Shown: positions 8,519 through 18,025 of the stretch, one piece after another
Layout of the letters: each line of letters starts with the position of its first letter
Numbering within the stretch: the first letter of the stretch is position 1
NCBI GenBank assembly: GCA_015493525.1
Contig: WGCY01000047.1
Location: 1-64,000, forward strand
Reading direction: 5' to 3'
DNA length: 64,000 nt
Source: Bacteroidales bacterium
Lineage (GTDB): Bacteria; Bacteroidota; Bacteroidia; Bacteroidales; F082
The notes under the pieces: model-generated
What the model saw: the letters and a program-made list of their open reading frames with translations, nothing else
Told to the model about the DNA's origin: nothing
Database searches by the model: none
Program-made: the position numbers and the translations under genes

Positions 8519-9487
8519 ATGATTGTCCGGTTTTTCAAAGCATCCTATTTTTCGAGGCTTATTGTAATTATCCTGCTTGTCCTGTTGCTCTGGTTTCCCG
8601 AAAGTGCTTATTACCCGGACAATTTTTTTCATTTTTCTGATCTCAACCCCCTGGTACTGCAGCTTATCTCCGTCTCCGTTTTTTTCCTGACTGCGTTGTT
8701 TGCAAATGAAATAGCCACCAGCCACCGCTTTACGGGCAGAAACAGTTATCTTACAGCTTTTTTATTTATCCTCTTGGGAAGCGGTTCCGGATTTCTTACA
8801 CAGCCCTCCCCTTTTCTTGCAGCATCTCTCTTTTTTGTCTTCTTTTACCGTAAGGTCTATTCTTTTCAGAACAGTTCAAAGATAATTACCACCGCTTTTG
8901 ATGCCGGATTATTTCTGGGAATTACCAGCCTGTTTTTTCCACCGGCAGTGCTCATGCTGCCCTTTGTATGGATTGCTTTGCTTATCTATCAGGTGGACCG
9001 GTGGAGGGCCTATGTTACCAGCCTGCTGGGATTGCTTGTCCCCTGGTTTTTTGTTTTCACCGGCTATTATTGGTTTAACAAACTTCCGGAAGCCGTAACC
9101 GAATTTATTCAATATTTCCATTTCCGTGAAATGGAAAATCCTTTCTCCGGAACTTTTGATCTGGTCATTTTCCTGCTGGTATCACTGATTATTTTTGTAG
9201 CTGCTTTTTCACTTATCGGCAGGATGTCCTCACTGAACATCGGATTACGCCAACATGCATCGGTCAGTTTGTGGGGATTACTTTTTCCTGTGTCCGTCAT
9301 TATCCTGCTTGCTGTCCCCATTCAGGCATTAACAATTCTTGTCATCCCGGCTTCATTCGTTGCCGGGGCTTTTTTCTCCCGGCTGAAACGCCTCAAATGG
9401 GCAAATTTATTAATAATGCTGTGGTTGCTCCTTATTCTTATAAACCATTATCTGCCTTTGTTTTATGCTGCTCCAACATTACAATAA
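8519..9487 (+). CDS. Polytopic membrane protein (DUF6427-like)
   Basis: This 322-residue protein is almost entirely hydrophobic, with roughly eight to ten predicted membrane segments and an N terminus ([14 protein letters not shown]) that is short and basic. I recall a Bacteroidota family (DUF6427) of this size that often sits next to purD, and the position here fits, but I see no diagnostic motif. It begins six bases after purD and its last 23 bases overlap the start of rnhB, so it is the middle gene of a tight operon. The function is unknown; conserved linkage to purine synthesis and RNA-primer removal genes may be only historical. Confidence 0.75.
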   Translation: MIVRFFKASYFSRLIVIILLVLLLWFPESAYYPDNFFHFSDLNPLVLQLISVSVFFLTALFANEIATSHRFTGRNSYLTAFLFILLGSGSGFLTQPSPFLAASLFFVFFYRKVYSFQNSSKIITTAFDAGLFLGITSLFFPPAVLMLPFVWIALLIYQVDRWRAYVTSLLGLLVPWFFVFTGYYWFNKLPEAVTEFIQYFHFREMENPFSGTFDLVIFLLVSLIIFVAAFSLIGRMSSLNIGLRQHASVSLWGLLFPVSVIILLAVPIQALTILVIPASFVAGAFFSRLKRLKWANLLIMLWLLLILINHYLPLFYAAPTLQ

Positions 9488-10064
9488 CAGGCTCCTCAAT
9501 GAGGCCGGATGCGATGAAGCCGGACGGGGTTGCCTTGCCGGACCGGTATTTGCCGCAGCAGTGATTCTGCCACCCGGTTTTGAGAACGAACTTCTCAACG
9601 ATTCCAAAAAGATGAGCGTAAAAAACCGAAACCTGCTTAAAGAAATAATTGAGAAACAGGCTGTTTCATGGGCAGTAGCTTCAGTTGGCCCGGAGAAGAT
9701 TGATGAAATCAATATCCTGAATGCCTCTATCCTCGCCATGCACCGTGCCATAGCACAATTAAGCACCACGCCGGAATTTCTGCTTATCGATGGGAACCGG
9801 TTCAAAAAATATGCTTCCATCCCGCACGTAACCATTGTAAAGGGCGATGGAAAATACATGTCCATTGCGGCAGCTTCTGTTTTGGCCAAAACCCATCGGG
9901 ATGCCTATATGCAGCAGCTGCACAAGCAATTTCCATTTTATGGATGGGACCACAACAAAGGCTATCCGACAAAAGAACACAAACTGGCCATACAGGTACA
10001 TGGCAGTTCTGTTCATCACCGCAAAACTTTCCGGTCAGCTATCCAAACCCGGCTGGCGTTTTAA
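9465..10064 (+). CDS. rnhB: Ribonuclease HII
   Basis: RNase HII removes ribonucleotides from RNA/DNA hybrids and single misincorporated ribonucleotides from DNA. The 199-residue protein shows the active-site motif CDEAGRG, with D17 and E18 as metal ligands, a third acid at D109 (LLIDGNRF) and a fourth at D146 (AKTHRDAY) in the conserved [14 protein letters not shown] helix. Length and motif spacing are normal for the family. Translation probably couples to the upstream membrane-protein gene, whose last 23 bases it overlaps. It ends the operon of glycosyltransferase, purD, membrane protein and rnhB. Confidence 0.96.
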   Translation: MLLQHYNNRLLNEAGCDEAGRGCLAGPVFAAAVILPPGFENELLNDSKKMSVKNRNLLKEIIEKQAVSWAVASVGPEKIDEINILNASILAMHRAIAQLSTTPEFLLIDGNRFKKYASIPHVTIVKGDGKYMSIAAASVLAKTHRDAYMQQLHKQFPFYGWDHNKGYPTKEHKLAIQVHGSSVHHRKTFRSAIQTRLAF

Positions 10065-10159
10065 GGACTTCCTGCCATCGCCGGCATGTACGGAACCTAT
10101 TAACAATCCATTGTTAAATAAGACCAAAAGAACAGCGTATTTAAGCAATACAGATTTCG

Positions 10160-10167
10160 TATATTTG
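10160..10167 (+). promoter_or_regulatory. TAnnTTTG -7 promoter element (TATATTTG)
   Basis: Exact consensus match 25 bases before the ATG at 10192. It supports that start rather than an upstream in-frame one. Confidence 0.6.
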
Positions 10168-10191
10168 AGTTTTTTAAAGGTTGTGCCTGTT

Positions 10192-12858
10192 ATGAATAAA
10201 AAATATTTCGTTTTTCTGTTTTTTGTTCTGCTCATTATTGTAGCCGGAGTTTTGTATCTTTTCAACACCAGGTCAGTGAAACAGGGCAACCTGTGGCAAA
10301 TGCTTCCCAACACGCCGGCCATGGTTTTACAAACCGATCATGCAGGCGTTTTTCTGGATAAGTTAAGCCAAAACAATGCGGTTTCAGAAGCATTAATCCA
10401 TACAAAAGGTTTCCATCCGGTTTATCAGCAGCTTACTTTTCTAAAATCTATCCTTGGCAAAAAGAAAGCATGGATGGGGCTGTTCAGGAAAGGAGAGCTT
10501 TTTGTGGCCGTTTATCCAGGGACAAAAAAGCTTTTATTCCTGCTGGGAAACAAGAAGCTTCCCCGCCTGGAAGGCATTAAAAATTTCCTTCAAACCGCCA
10601 CAGGCAATGATTTTACCCTTCGGGATGTCCACCTCGAAAATATTCCTGTCCCTGTCATTAAAATCATGGACAAAACCAGCCATCAGCCGTATTGGCTCTG
10701 GAGGATGGGCAATGCACTGATTATCACCACACAGGAAAGCCTTATGAAGGCTTCCATTTCGGGTTACAGCATGCAAGAGATGCATTTCAGCGACAACCCG
10801 GATTTTGAAGCAATAAAAAAAACCAGCGGAAAACTGGTCGATGCGCGGCTTTACCTGTATTATCCCTCCCTGGGAAAACTATTTTCAAGGTTCGTTAACA
10901 ACCATTTCAAACGTGCTGCCCAAAGCGTTAGCCAGTTTGCGAAATGGGGCGAAACCGACCTTATGGTCCAGCCACAGGAAATTATCTTCAGCGGATATAC
11001 TACAGCAAACAGCAACAATATTCTGGGGCATTTCAACAACCAGCAACCGGTGCCCCTGAGTGGATATACCCTGTTTCCTTTCAACACCACTTTTTCTTTT
11101 ACACATGGCTTCTCTGACTTCCCTGCCTTTAAAAACAAAAATACCACTTCCCAGTTCAAGGCAGCTTACCGTTCATACCTTAAACAACTCATCAAATATA
11201 CCGGAAACAATGTTTCCATTGTATCCAACAGCCTGACCAGCGTAGAGATACCTTTAAAAACATGGGCTGTCATACAGTTAAACAATCCCCCGAAAGCTGC
11301 CTTGCTGCTTAAAAAACTAGCCATAATGAGTGGCGATAAAAAACTTTATCATTCCGGAAATTATACCATTCGGCAAATAAATATCAGCCATCTTTTACCC
11401 ACCCTTTACGGGGAAAACTTTTCGGCCATCACCCGAAACTTTTACTGTATTATCAATGGCTTTGCCGTCTTTGCCAATTCCCCGGATGCCCTGTCAAACT
11501 TTATCCGGTACAGCGAAACAGGAAAAACCCTGGATTTGGATGAGAACTACAAGTCCTTTTCCAATAACCTTGCCGGCACATCGAACCTTCTTTTACAATT
11601 CAGGCCACGTGCCATGACAGGGCTTATCGGCTATTTTCTGAATAAAGAAACAGCCGGGGCACTTTCGGGATACACCTCATTTTTGAAAAATATTGAAGGG
11701 GTTGCTTTTCAGTACAGCCGCGATGCCTCCCTGTATTACACCAATTTTTATTTTCGTTACAACAAGGCCTTCAGGGAAGAGAACCTCGCCCTCTGGAAAA
11801 CCAAATTAGATGGGACTATTGTGGGCAAACCCTTTTTGGTAAAAGACCACAAAAGCAATAAATATGACATTATTGTTTTTGACAACAGAAACAAAATGTA
11901 CCTGATTGGCCCCACGGGTAAAATATTATGGACAAAAAGGCTGCCACAACTTCCCCTAAGCCATATTTTTCCGGTGGACTATTACAAAAACAGGAAAATT
12001 CAATTTTTGTTCAACACCAAAGACCAACTGTTTATTATTGACCGCAAAGGACATTTTGTGGCGGGCTATCCCATAGCCCTTCATCCCAATGCTACCAACG
12101 GGTTGAGTTTGTTCGATTACACCCATCACAAAGACTACAGAATACTGCTGGCACAAGCCGACAAAAGAATATACGACTACAAAATCAATGGAAATGAGGT
12201 CAATGGCTGGAAGAAACCGCAAATGCAGGCGATGGTTACGCAAAAGGTGGTTCGACTGCTCGTTAACAGAAAGGACTATATCATTATCAGTGACAAAGCA
12301 CATCATGTGAAAATTGTCAACCGCCGGGGGCAACAGCGAATTTATTTAAAAGCTCCCGTAAACAAAGCCCTGCACTCAACCTATTTCGTAAACAGGACCA
12401 ACAACAAAGGAATTATCCTGACAACCAACACGGACGGAAAACTGGTTTATATCAATACCAGCGGGCGGCTCCGGTTTACTGATTTTGGGAAATTCTCTCC
12501 AGGCCATTATTTCCTGTACGATGATTTCAACGGCAACGGTTCCAAAGATTTTATTTTCGTTGACAAGAATAAGCTCAAAGTCTTTGACCGGTTTAAGAAA
12601 TTATTGTTTTCTTATACGTTTAACGAGAACATTACCGTTCAGCCCGAATTCTTTTCGTTGGGCGACAGGCAGAAGGTGCTGGGTATTGTGGCAACCAAAG
12701 AAAAAACCATTTATCTGTTTGATGGCAAAGGCAACATTTTAATAAACAAAGGGTTAACTGGAGAAACGCCGTTTACTGTGGGGAGCCTGAACAATAACCG
12801 GGAGGTAAATATTATTACCGCCACCGGGAGCACGCTGTACAATTATCGGATAAAATAA
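10192..12858 (+). CDS. Large envelope protein with propeller-like C-terminal half
   Basis: This 888-residue protein has a single N-terminal membrane anchor or uncleaved signal (residues 4-24, KYFVFLFFVLLIIVAGVLYLF). The N-terminal half resembles DUF3352-type proteins in general character, which is a weak impression. The C-terminal half, from about residue 540, contains repeated short strands such as YDIIVFDNRNKMYLIGPTGK, IQFLFNTKDQLFIIDRKG and KDFIFVDKNKLKVFDRFKK, the look of a PQQ/VCBS-like beta-propeller. I chose ATG 10192 because of the -7 box at 10160 and the signal sequence; upstream in-frame codons overlap rnhB. It should face the periplasm. No catalytic residues are recognisable and the function is unknown. 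Confidence 0.75.
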   Translation: MNKKYFVFLFFVLLIIVAGVLYLFNTRSVKQGNLWQMLPNTPAMVLQTDHAGVFLDKLSQNNAVSEALIHTKGFHPVYQQLTFLKSILGKKKAWMGLFRKGELFVAVYPGTKKLLFLLGNKKLPRLEGIKNFLQTATGNDFTLRDVHLENIPVPVIKIMDKTSHQPYWLWRMGNALIITTQESLMKASISGYSMQEMHFSDNPDFEAIKKTSGKLVDARLYLYYPSLGKLFSRFVNNHFKRAAQSVSQFAKWGETDLMVQPQEIIFSGYTTANSNNILGHFNNQQPVPLSGYTLFPFNTTFSFTHGFSDFPAFKNKNTTSQFKAAYRSYLKQLIKYTGNNVSIVSNSLTSVEIPLKTWAVIQLNNPPKAALLLKKLAIMSGDKKLYHSGNYTIRQINISHLLPTLYGENFSAITRNFYCIINGFAVFANSPDALSNFIRYSETGKTLDLDENYKSFSNNLAGTSNLLLQFRPRAMTGLIGYFLNKETAGALSGYTSFLKNIEGVAFQYSRDASLYYTNFYFRYNKAFREENLALWKTKLDGTIVGKPFLVKDHKSNKYDIIVFDNRNKMYLIGPTGKILWTKRLPQLPLSHIFPVDYYKNRKIQFLFNTKDQLFIIDRKGHFVAGYPIALHPNATNGLSLFDYTHHKDYRILLAQADKRIYDYKINGNEVNGWKKPQMQAMVTQKVVRLLVNRKDYIIISDKAHHVKIVNRRGQQRIYLKAPVNKALHSTYFVNRTNNKGIILTTNTDGKLVYINTSGRLRFTDFGKFSPGHYFLYDDFNGNGSKDFIFVDKNKLKVFDRFKKLLFSYTFNENITVQPEFFSLGDRQKVLGIVATKEKTIYLFDGKGNILINKGLTGETPFTVGSLNNNREVNIITATGSTLYNYRIK

Positions 12859-12894
12859 AATTTCCTGCAGGTTTTCTCAAATCTCCAATTACAT

Positions 12895-13521
12895 TTAGCG
12901 CATATCCTCCAGTTCGTATCCGGGAAAGTCTTTGGGATGGTAGGAAAAAGTCCCTGCCGGTAAATCTACATTGGCTTTAAAATTATAAATATCGTAAGTA
13001 AAGACATTCCCATCGTTGTCATAAAGAGAGAATTTCTTCACAAGATATTTGGCCACGTCAATGGTGATGGTAACTTTATGGAAAGCTGATTTCTTTTTTG
13101 AGGTCAGCACCAGTGTCTTCACATTATTCTTCCGCTGGCCTTTCTCAAACTTTGCATTGTAATCGGAATACTCTTCCAGGATTTTTGTTGGCGACACGTT
13201 GGAAGGATCATTGGGGTCCAGTGTGCTGAGCATCACCTCTTTGGAATCTTTAATGATAGTCCACATGTTTTTCCCATCCGAAATGATTACCTGTCCCATC
13301 AGCGCAATGCGAAACTTATCGCCTTCCACCAAAATGGTGCCCGTTTTCTTTTCATGGATGTCATTTTGCTCATTCACCATGGAGTATGACAGGCCGGAAG
13401 AAAAGTTCTTGTAAGAAGACATTTTATCCAGTGTCTTTTTTAGCAGGCCCTGCGCACTGTTTTGCGCGTAAAGCGTTCCCGTAAACAAGAACGCCAGAAG
13501 TATTGTGATTTTAAATTTCAT
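12895..13521 (-). CDS. lolA: LolA-like outer-membrane lipoprotein carrier protein
   Basis: This 208-residue periplasmic protein has a cleavable signal peptide (MKFKITILLAFLFTGTLYAQ). Its body has the alternating strands of the LolA/LolB fold, including KFRIALMGQVIISDGKNMWT, the central sheet motif typical of the family. LolA ferries lipoproteins from the inner membrane LolCDE complex to the outer membrane. The gene lies 18 bases downstream of ftsK on the same strand, an arrangement I know from other Bacteroidota. The divergence of Bacteroidota LolA from the E. coli protein makes the cargo role likely rather than proven. Confidence 0.85.
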   Translation of the reverse strand: MKFKITILLAFLFTGTLYAQNSAQGLLKKTLDKMSSYKNFSSGLSYSMVNEQNDIHEKKTGTILVEGDKFRIALMGQVIISDGKNMWTIIKDSKEVMLSTLDPNDPSNVSPTKILEEYSDYNAKFEKGQRKNNVKTLVLTSKKKSAFHKVTITIDVAKYLVKKFSLYDNDGNVFTYDIYNFKANVDLPAGTFSYHPKDFPGYELEDMR

Positions 13522-13539
13522 TTCTATTTATATTGTTTG

Positions 13540-15996
13540 TTAACTTTCATTTCTACTTTCCAAATCTTTCAAAAACTGTTCCAAAGCCATTTCGTTGGCT
13601 ACGCGCACCTCGCGTGCCTTGCTCCCCTCAAAAGGGCCCACAATACCGGCAGCCTCCAGCTGATCAATAATCCGGCCTGCACGGTTATAGCCCAACTTCA
13701 ATTTTCGCTGTAGCAGCGATGTGGAGCCTTGTTGGGTCTGGACAATAATGCGGGCCGCATCTTCAAAAAGCTCATCCCGCTCATTTAAATCAACGGAACC
13801 CGGGGGTTCGGTTTCTTCATCAAAGTATTCGGGCAAATGCAATGCATCAGGATAAGCACGTTGCTGGCCAATGTAATCCGTTACTTTTTCCACCTCATCC
13901 GTATCAATAAAAGCACATTGCAAACGAATCAGGTCGCTGCCGGTGGACATGAGCATGTCACCACGTCCAACAAGCTGGTCGGCACCGCCGGTATCCAAAA
14001 TTGTACGGGAATCTATTTTTGATATCACACGGTAAGCAATACGTGCCGGAAAGTTTGCCTTTATGGTTCCGGTAATGATATTTACCGAAGGCCGTTGTGT
14101 GGCGATAATCAGATGAATACCCACGGCACGTGCAAGCTGGGCAAGTCGTGTGATAGGACTTTCCACCTCTTTGCCGGCTGTCATAATCAGATCGGCAAAC
14201 TCATCCACCACCAGCACAATATAGGGCAAGAAACGATGCCCGTGGTTCGGGTTCAGCTTACGGGTTTTAAATTTCTGGTTATATTCTTTAATATTTCGGA
14301 CCTGTGCATCTTTCAGCAGCTCATAGCGGTTATCCATCTCAATACTGAGTGAATTGAGCGTTCGCACTACTTTTCTGGTATCCGTGATAATCGCCTCTTC
14401 CGAATCGGGAAGTTTGGCCAAATAATGCCGTTCGATACGGGAATAGAGTGTCAGCTCAACCTTTTTGGGATCCACCATAACAAACTTCAGCTCGGCAGGA
14501 TGTTTCTTGTACAGCAGCGAAGCGATGATGGCATTCAGCCCCACCGATTTTCCCTGCCCGGTAGCCCCTGCCATAAGGATATGGGGCATTTTGGCCAAAT
14601 CCACCACATAACTTTCGTTGGCAATGGTTTTTCCCAATCCCAAAGGAAGCTCCATTTTACTGTGTTGAAATTTCTCCGATTCCAGAATAGAACGCATGGA
14701 GACAATGGAAGGTTTTTTGTTAGGCACTTCAATACCGACTGTTCCCTTTCCGGGAATAGGCGCAATAATTCGGATGCCCATGGCCGACAGGCTCAGGGCA
14801 ATGTCATCTTCGAGGTTTCTGATTTTGGCAATGCGCACACCCGGTGCAGGCACAATTTCGTATAAGGTAACGGTCGGGCCGATAGTAGCCTTGATTTTGG
14901 TTATGGAGATATTGTAATGTTCCAGTGTATCCACAATCTTTTGCTTGTTGGCTTCGAGTTCCTCCCTGTCAACTTTTACATCCTCATCGTAACGGTTCAG
15001 TAGATCCAGCGCAGGAAACTTAAAATCAGGCAAATCCAGCGTAGGGTCAAATTCCGTATCCAGTCCTTTGTGCTCACCGGGGATGACTTTGGCCTTGGTT
15101 TCCTGTTTGGGCTTTTCGATGGTCAGCTCCAGCCCTGCCGGTTCCTCCGGTTTTATTTTCTCAGGGAGGTCCTCCGTTTCAGGCTCTTCGGAAACAACAG
15201 GGTCAACTTTTTCCTTTTCAGGAAGTTCCTCTACCACAGCAAACTCAACCGTATTGTATTTATCTTCGGATCGCAGGGAATTTTTGGCTGTGCCATCATT
15301 TTCCGGGTCCCTGGCATCCGGCTCCTGTTTCTTTTTCAACTTTCTTTTAAAAGAGAACTTAAGCCGTATCAGAATGAGAATGGAAGGGATAAAGATAACC
15401 AGCAATACCAGCCCCAGCATGCCAATATACCTGATCAGCCACACATTTAACTTAAACCCGAAAAGGCCGCCAAGCACATTATCGGGATGATTGGGGAACA
15501 ACATGCCCATAGTAACGGGAAGCCAGAAAAAGCCCATAAGTATTACCTGAAAAAGCTTCCATACAGAAAGCACCCTGACTTTAAACATCATCCGAAGCCC
15601 CAGTACCAGCAACAGAAATACCAAAAAGAAAGCACCCAGCCCAAAACTGTTTTGCACCAGCCATCTGGAAAGAAAAGCCCCCAGGTTTCCGGTCCAGTTT
15701 TGCACCAGCATAATGTGGTTATTGAAATACCGGCCTAAACCAAAAGTACGTGTAACCACATTCCCGGGATTGCTTTCAAACCAATTGATGAAAAAAGAGA
15801 GGAAAGCCACCAAAAGGTAAACCGCAACAACCACAAGGAAAAAGCCTGATACTTTCACTACCTGCGGGTCAATTTTTTTTATTGCCGGAACTGACTTCTT
15901 CTTACCCTTCGTTCTTTTGTCTTTCTTTTTTGATGGAGTACTTTTCGGCGGCTCCTTCAACTTATTTACTTTCAGCTTATTACTTTTTGGTGGCAT
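13540..15996 (-). CDS. ftsK: DNA translocase FtsK/SpoIIIE
   Basis: This 818-residue septal DNA pump clears chromosomal DNA during division and activates dimer resolution. A lysine-rich start is followed by about four membrane segments between residues 48 and 211, then an acidic, proline-rich linker (about 222-320). Next comes the RecA-like motor with Walker A GATGQGKS at 477-484 and Walker B YIVLVVDEFADL. The last 65 residues form the winged-helix gamma domain (SLLQRKLKLGYNRAGRIIDQLE), which reads KOPS sequences. The -7 box at 16014-16021 lies just upstream. It is followed by lolA after 18 bases. Confidence 0.96.
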   Translation of the reverse strand: MPPKSNKLKVNKLKEPPKSTPSKKKDKRTKGKKKSVPAIKKIDPQVVKVSGFFLVVVAVYLLVAFLSFFINWFESNPGNVVTRTFGLGRYFNNHIMLVQNWTGNLGAFLSRWLVQNSFGLGAFFLVFLLLVLGLRMMFKVRVLSVWKLFQVILMGFFWLPVTMGMLFPNHPDNVLGGLFGFKLNVWLIRYIGMLGLVLLVIFIPSILILIRLKFSFKRKLKKKQEPDARDPENDGTAKNSLRSEDKYNTVEFAVVEELPEKEKVDPVVSEEPETEDLPEKIKPEEPAGLELTIEKPKQETKAKVIPGEHKGLDTEFDPTLDLPDFKFPALDLLNRYDEDVKVDREELEANKQKIVDTLEHYNISITKIKATIGPTVTLYEIVPAPGVRIAKIRNLEDDIALSLSAMGIRIIAPIPGKGTVGIEVPNKKPSIVSMRSILESEKFQHSKMELPLGLGKTIANESYVVDLAKMPHILMAGATGQGKSVGLNAIIASLLYKKHPAELKFVMVDPKKVELTLYSRIERHYLAKLPDSEEAIITDTRKVVRTLNSLSIEMDNRYELLKDAQVRNIKEYNQKFKTRKLNPNHGHRFLPYIVLVVDEFADLIMTAGKEVESPITRLAQLARAVGIHLIIATQRPSVNIITGTIKANFPARIAYRVISKIDSRTILDTGGADQLVGRGDMLMSTGSDLIRLQCAFIDTDEVEKVTDYIGQQRAYPDALHLPEYFDEETEPPGSVDLNERDELFEDAARIIVQTQQGSTSLLQRKLKLGYNRAGRIIDQLEAAGIVGPFEGSKAREVRVANEMALEQFLKDLESRNES

Positions 15997-16013
15997 GAAA
16001 AATTTATTTTGAA

Positions 16014-16021
16014 CAAAAATA
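16014..16021 (-). promoter_or_regulatory. TAnnTTTG -7 promoter element for ftsK
   Basis: The reverse strand reads TATTTTTG, 17 bases before the ftsK ATG. Confidence 0.55.
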
Positions 16022-16069
16022 AGGATTCTGCATGAATATGCAACGGACGAAAGGCATTTTTGAGCAGAA

Positions 16070-17401
16070 TCAAATAGGTGCCTTCTCCCAGCGGCCCGAT
16101 TTCAGGTAGATAAACGAGAACAGGCTGAGCAACGAACCATAGACCCATTCGGCTGTCCAGGCCGAGACAACCGTTCCGTGCCATTGTTCCACCATAAGAT
16201 AAGTGTAAATCAGGTAAATAACCAGTACCGTCAATTCAATTGTCAGTGAAACATCGGTTTTTCCCGTTCCGGAAACCGCACTGAACAGAATGAAGCCAAT
16301 GGAGAGTACCATGGCACCCAGGCTCACAACATGCAGCACGGGAATACCCATATTTATAAGCAGCTGGTCGTTGGTATAAATACCCAAAAGCAGGCGCGGA
16401 AAAGCCAGTCCGAGTGAAACAAGGGCAACCACACCAACAAAACACAACAAAATAATCCGGTAAACCAACCGCATCACTTCCCCGGAACGCCCGGCACCAA
16501 TGAGGTAACTGACCAATGTATTGACGGCCGTGGCAAAGCCCCAGATAGGGACCATCAGCAGCACATAAATACTCCGTATGATGTTGGAAACGGCCAGTGA
16601 ACTTTCCCCGATTTTTTCCACAAACAAAAAGAAAAAAAACCATACGGAAAGTGAGATAAACTGCTGCATCATAGTGGGAAATGAGACTTTCAGGATACGC
16701 TGCATCTTTTTCCAATGCAGCCCCTGAAACCGGAACAAAGCATAGTCGGCAAAACGCACATAAACAGCCGTGTAAACCATAAAATAAACCAGGGCCGAGA
16801 ACTCAGCTATCACCGAAGCCAGTGCAGCACCGGCAATGCCCATTTCAGGAAAACCGAATTTCCCGAAAATCAGCGTATAGTCCAGCACGATATTCACCAA
16901 AGCCAGCACAACGGTGGTGTAGGCGATGACTTTGGTACGCCCCAGCCCGACATAAAACGAACGGAACCCGACATTCACAAAAGCGGCAAAAATCCCGTAG
17001 GCACGATAATCAAGAAATAACTTTGTCCCGGCAGAAATATCTTTCGATTTCACGCCAAAGCGCAGGATCTCTTCAGAGCCGAAACGCAGTACCACAAACG
17101 CCGCCACTGCCAGCAGCAGCAGAAACAGGAAAGAATGGTCCACCACGCTGCCAATCTTTTTCAGTTGCTTCCCGCCATATCGCCGGGCAACAATAATCTG
17201 CTCGCCCATGCCAAAACCCAGCCCCAGCATAAAAACGGCGAGATAAAAGATACCACCCAAAGCACCGGCTCCCAATGCCACCTCTCCAACCCTGCCCAGA
17301 AAAGCAGTATCGGTGACGTTGATGAGGTTTTGGGCCACACTGCCCAAAATGATGGGATAAGCAATGAGCCAGATACGTTTGTAAGAAATATCCTTTTTCA
17401 T
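16070..17401 (-). CDS. MATE family multidrug/metabolite exporter
   Basis: This 443-residue membrane protein has twelve apparent membrane segments and the usual MATE opening, IWLIAYPIILGSVAQNLINV followed by DTAFLGRVGEVALGAGALGG. Members export cationic drugs or metabolites in exchange for sodium or protons. I place the start at the ATG 17399-17401, because the known N terminus begins there and a -7 box lies immediately upstream (17409-17416). A longer open frame to 17725 runs through the divergent smpB gene and is not credible. The substrate is unknown. Confidence 0.92.
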   Translation of the reverse strand: MKKDISYKRIWLIAYPIILGSVAQNLINVTDTAFLGRVGEVALGAGALGGIFYLAVFMLGLGFGMGEQIIVARRYGGKQLKKIGSVVDHSFLFLLLLAVAAFVVLRFGSEEILRFGVKSKDISAGTKLFLDYRAYGIFAAFVNVGFRSFYVGLGRTKVIAYTTVVLALVNIVLDYTLIFGKFGFPEMGIAGAALASVIAEFSALVYFMVYTAVYVRFADYALFRFQGLHWKKMQRILKVSFPTMMQQFISLSVWFFFFLFVEKIGESSLAVSNIIRSIYVLLMVPIWGFATAVNTLVSYLIGAGRSGEVMRLVYRIILLCFVGVVALVSLGLAFPRLLLGIYTNDQLLINMGIPVLHVVSLGAMVLSIGFILFSAVSGTGKTDVSLTIELTVLVIYLIYTYLMVEQWHGTVVSAWTAEWVYGSLLSLFSFIYLKSGRWEKAPI

Positions 17402-17408
17402 GGAGGCG

Positions 17409-17416
17409 CAAATGTA
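17409..17416 (-). promoter_or_regulatory. TAnnTTTG -7 promoter element for MATE gene
   Basis: The reverse strand reads TACATTTG. With transcription starting about seven bases downstream, the mRNA would be nearly leaderless, beginning at or just before the ATG at 17401. Confidence 0.6.
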
Positions 17417-17475
17417 CAGGAAAAACGTTTGCACTAAAAAAAAGCAACCACCTTCCCCCGTTTCCCCATATAATT

Positions 17476-17483
17476 TATCTTTG
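17476..17483 (+). promoter_or_regulatory. TAnnTTTG -7 promoter element for smpB
   Basis: TATCTTTG ends 17 bases before the smpB ATG, back to back with the MATE promoter. Confidence 0.65.
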
Positions 17484-17500
17484 CAACCCATTTCAGTAAA

Positions 17501-17956
17501 ATGAGCAGTAACAACAACGTCCGTATAAAAAACAAAAGGGCCTTGCGCGAGTATTTTATTCTCGACCGCTATCTGGCAGGCATTGTGCTGACCGGAACAG
17601 AGATAAAATCCATCCGCAACGGAAAAGCCAACCTCGCCGACGCTTTCTGTGTGTTTGAAAACGGGGAACTTTTTGTCAGGGGCATGCACATCGCCGAGTA
17701 CAGCTACGGCTCGTACAACAACCATGTTGCCAAACGCGACCGGAAACTTTTACTGACGGCCCGCGAATTAAAAAAACTAAATACAAAGGTCAAAGAAAAA
17801 GGCTTTACCATTATCCCTACAGTGCTTTTCATCAATGAGCGCGGGTTGGCAAAACTGGAAATAGCCCTGGCACGCGGGAAACACTATTACGACAAACGCC
17901 AGGACCTGAAAAAGCGCGATACACAGCGGGAAATTGACCGGCATATGAAACGGTGA
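17501..17956 (+). CDS. smpB: SsrA-binding protein (trans-translation)
   Basis: SmpB binds tmRNA and delivers it to ribosomes stalled on broken mRNA. The 151-residue protein shows the family sequence [20 protein letters not shown] near the start, then [20 protein letters not shown] and a basic tail ending in [15 protein letters not shown], which mimics the anticodon stem on the ribosome. Length and order are normal. It has its own promoter and is monocistronic between divergent MATE and convergent DnaJ-type genes. The ssrA RNA gene is not in this window. Confidence 0.97.
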   Translation: MSSNNNVRIKNKRALREYFILDRYLAGIVLTGTEIKSIRNGKANLADAFCVFENGELFVRGMHIAEYSYGSYNNHVAKRDRKLLLTARELKKLNTKVKEKGFTIIPTVLFINERGLAKLEIALARGKHYYDKRQDLKKRDTQREIDRHMKR

Positions 17957-17978
17957 TGATTTAATTGGTCATTAGGCC

Positions 17979-18024
17979 ATTCTTCATTCTTCATTCTTCA
18001 TTCTTCATTTTTCATTTTTCATTC
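17979..18024. repeat. 7-bp TTCATTC-type tandem repeat at a gene end
   Basis: About six head-to-tail copies of TTCATTC/TTCATTT end directly at the stop codon (18026-18028) of the reverse-strand DnaJ-type gene. The preceding bases TTGGTCATTAGGCC resemble the GGTCATT unit of the array at 2904-3040. Confidence 0.75.
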
Positions 18025-18025
18025 C

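Noticed and set aside
17402..17725. N-terminal extension of the MATE transporter
   Set aside because: It lies antisense to smpB and upstream of a -7 box; the family N terminus begins at 17401.
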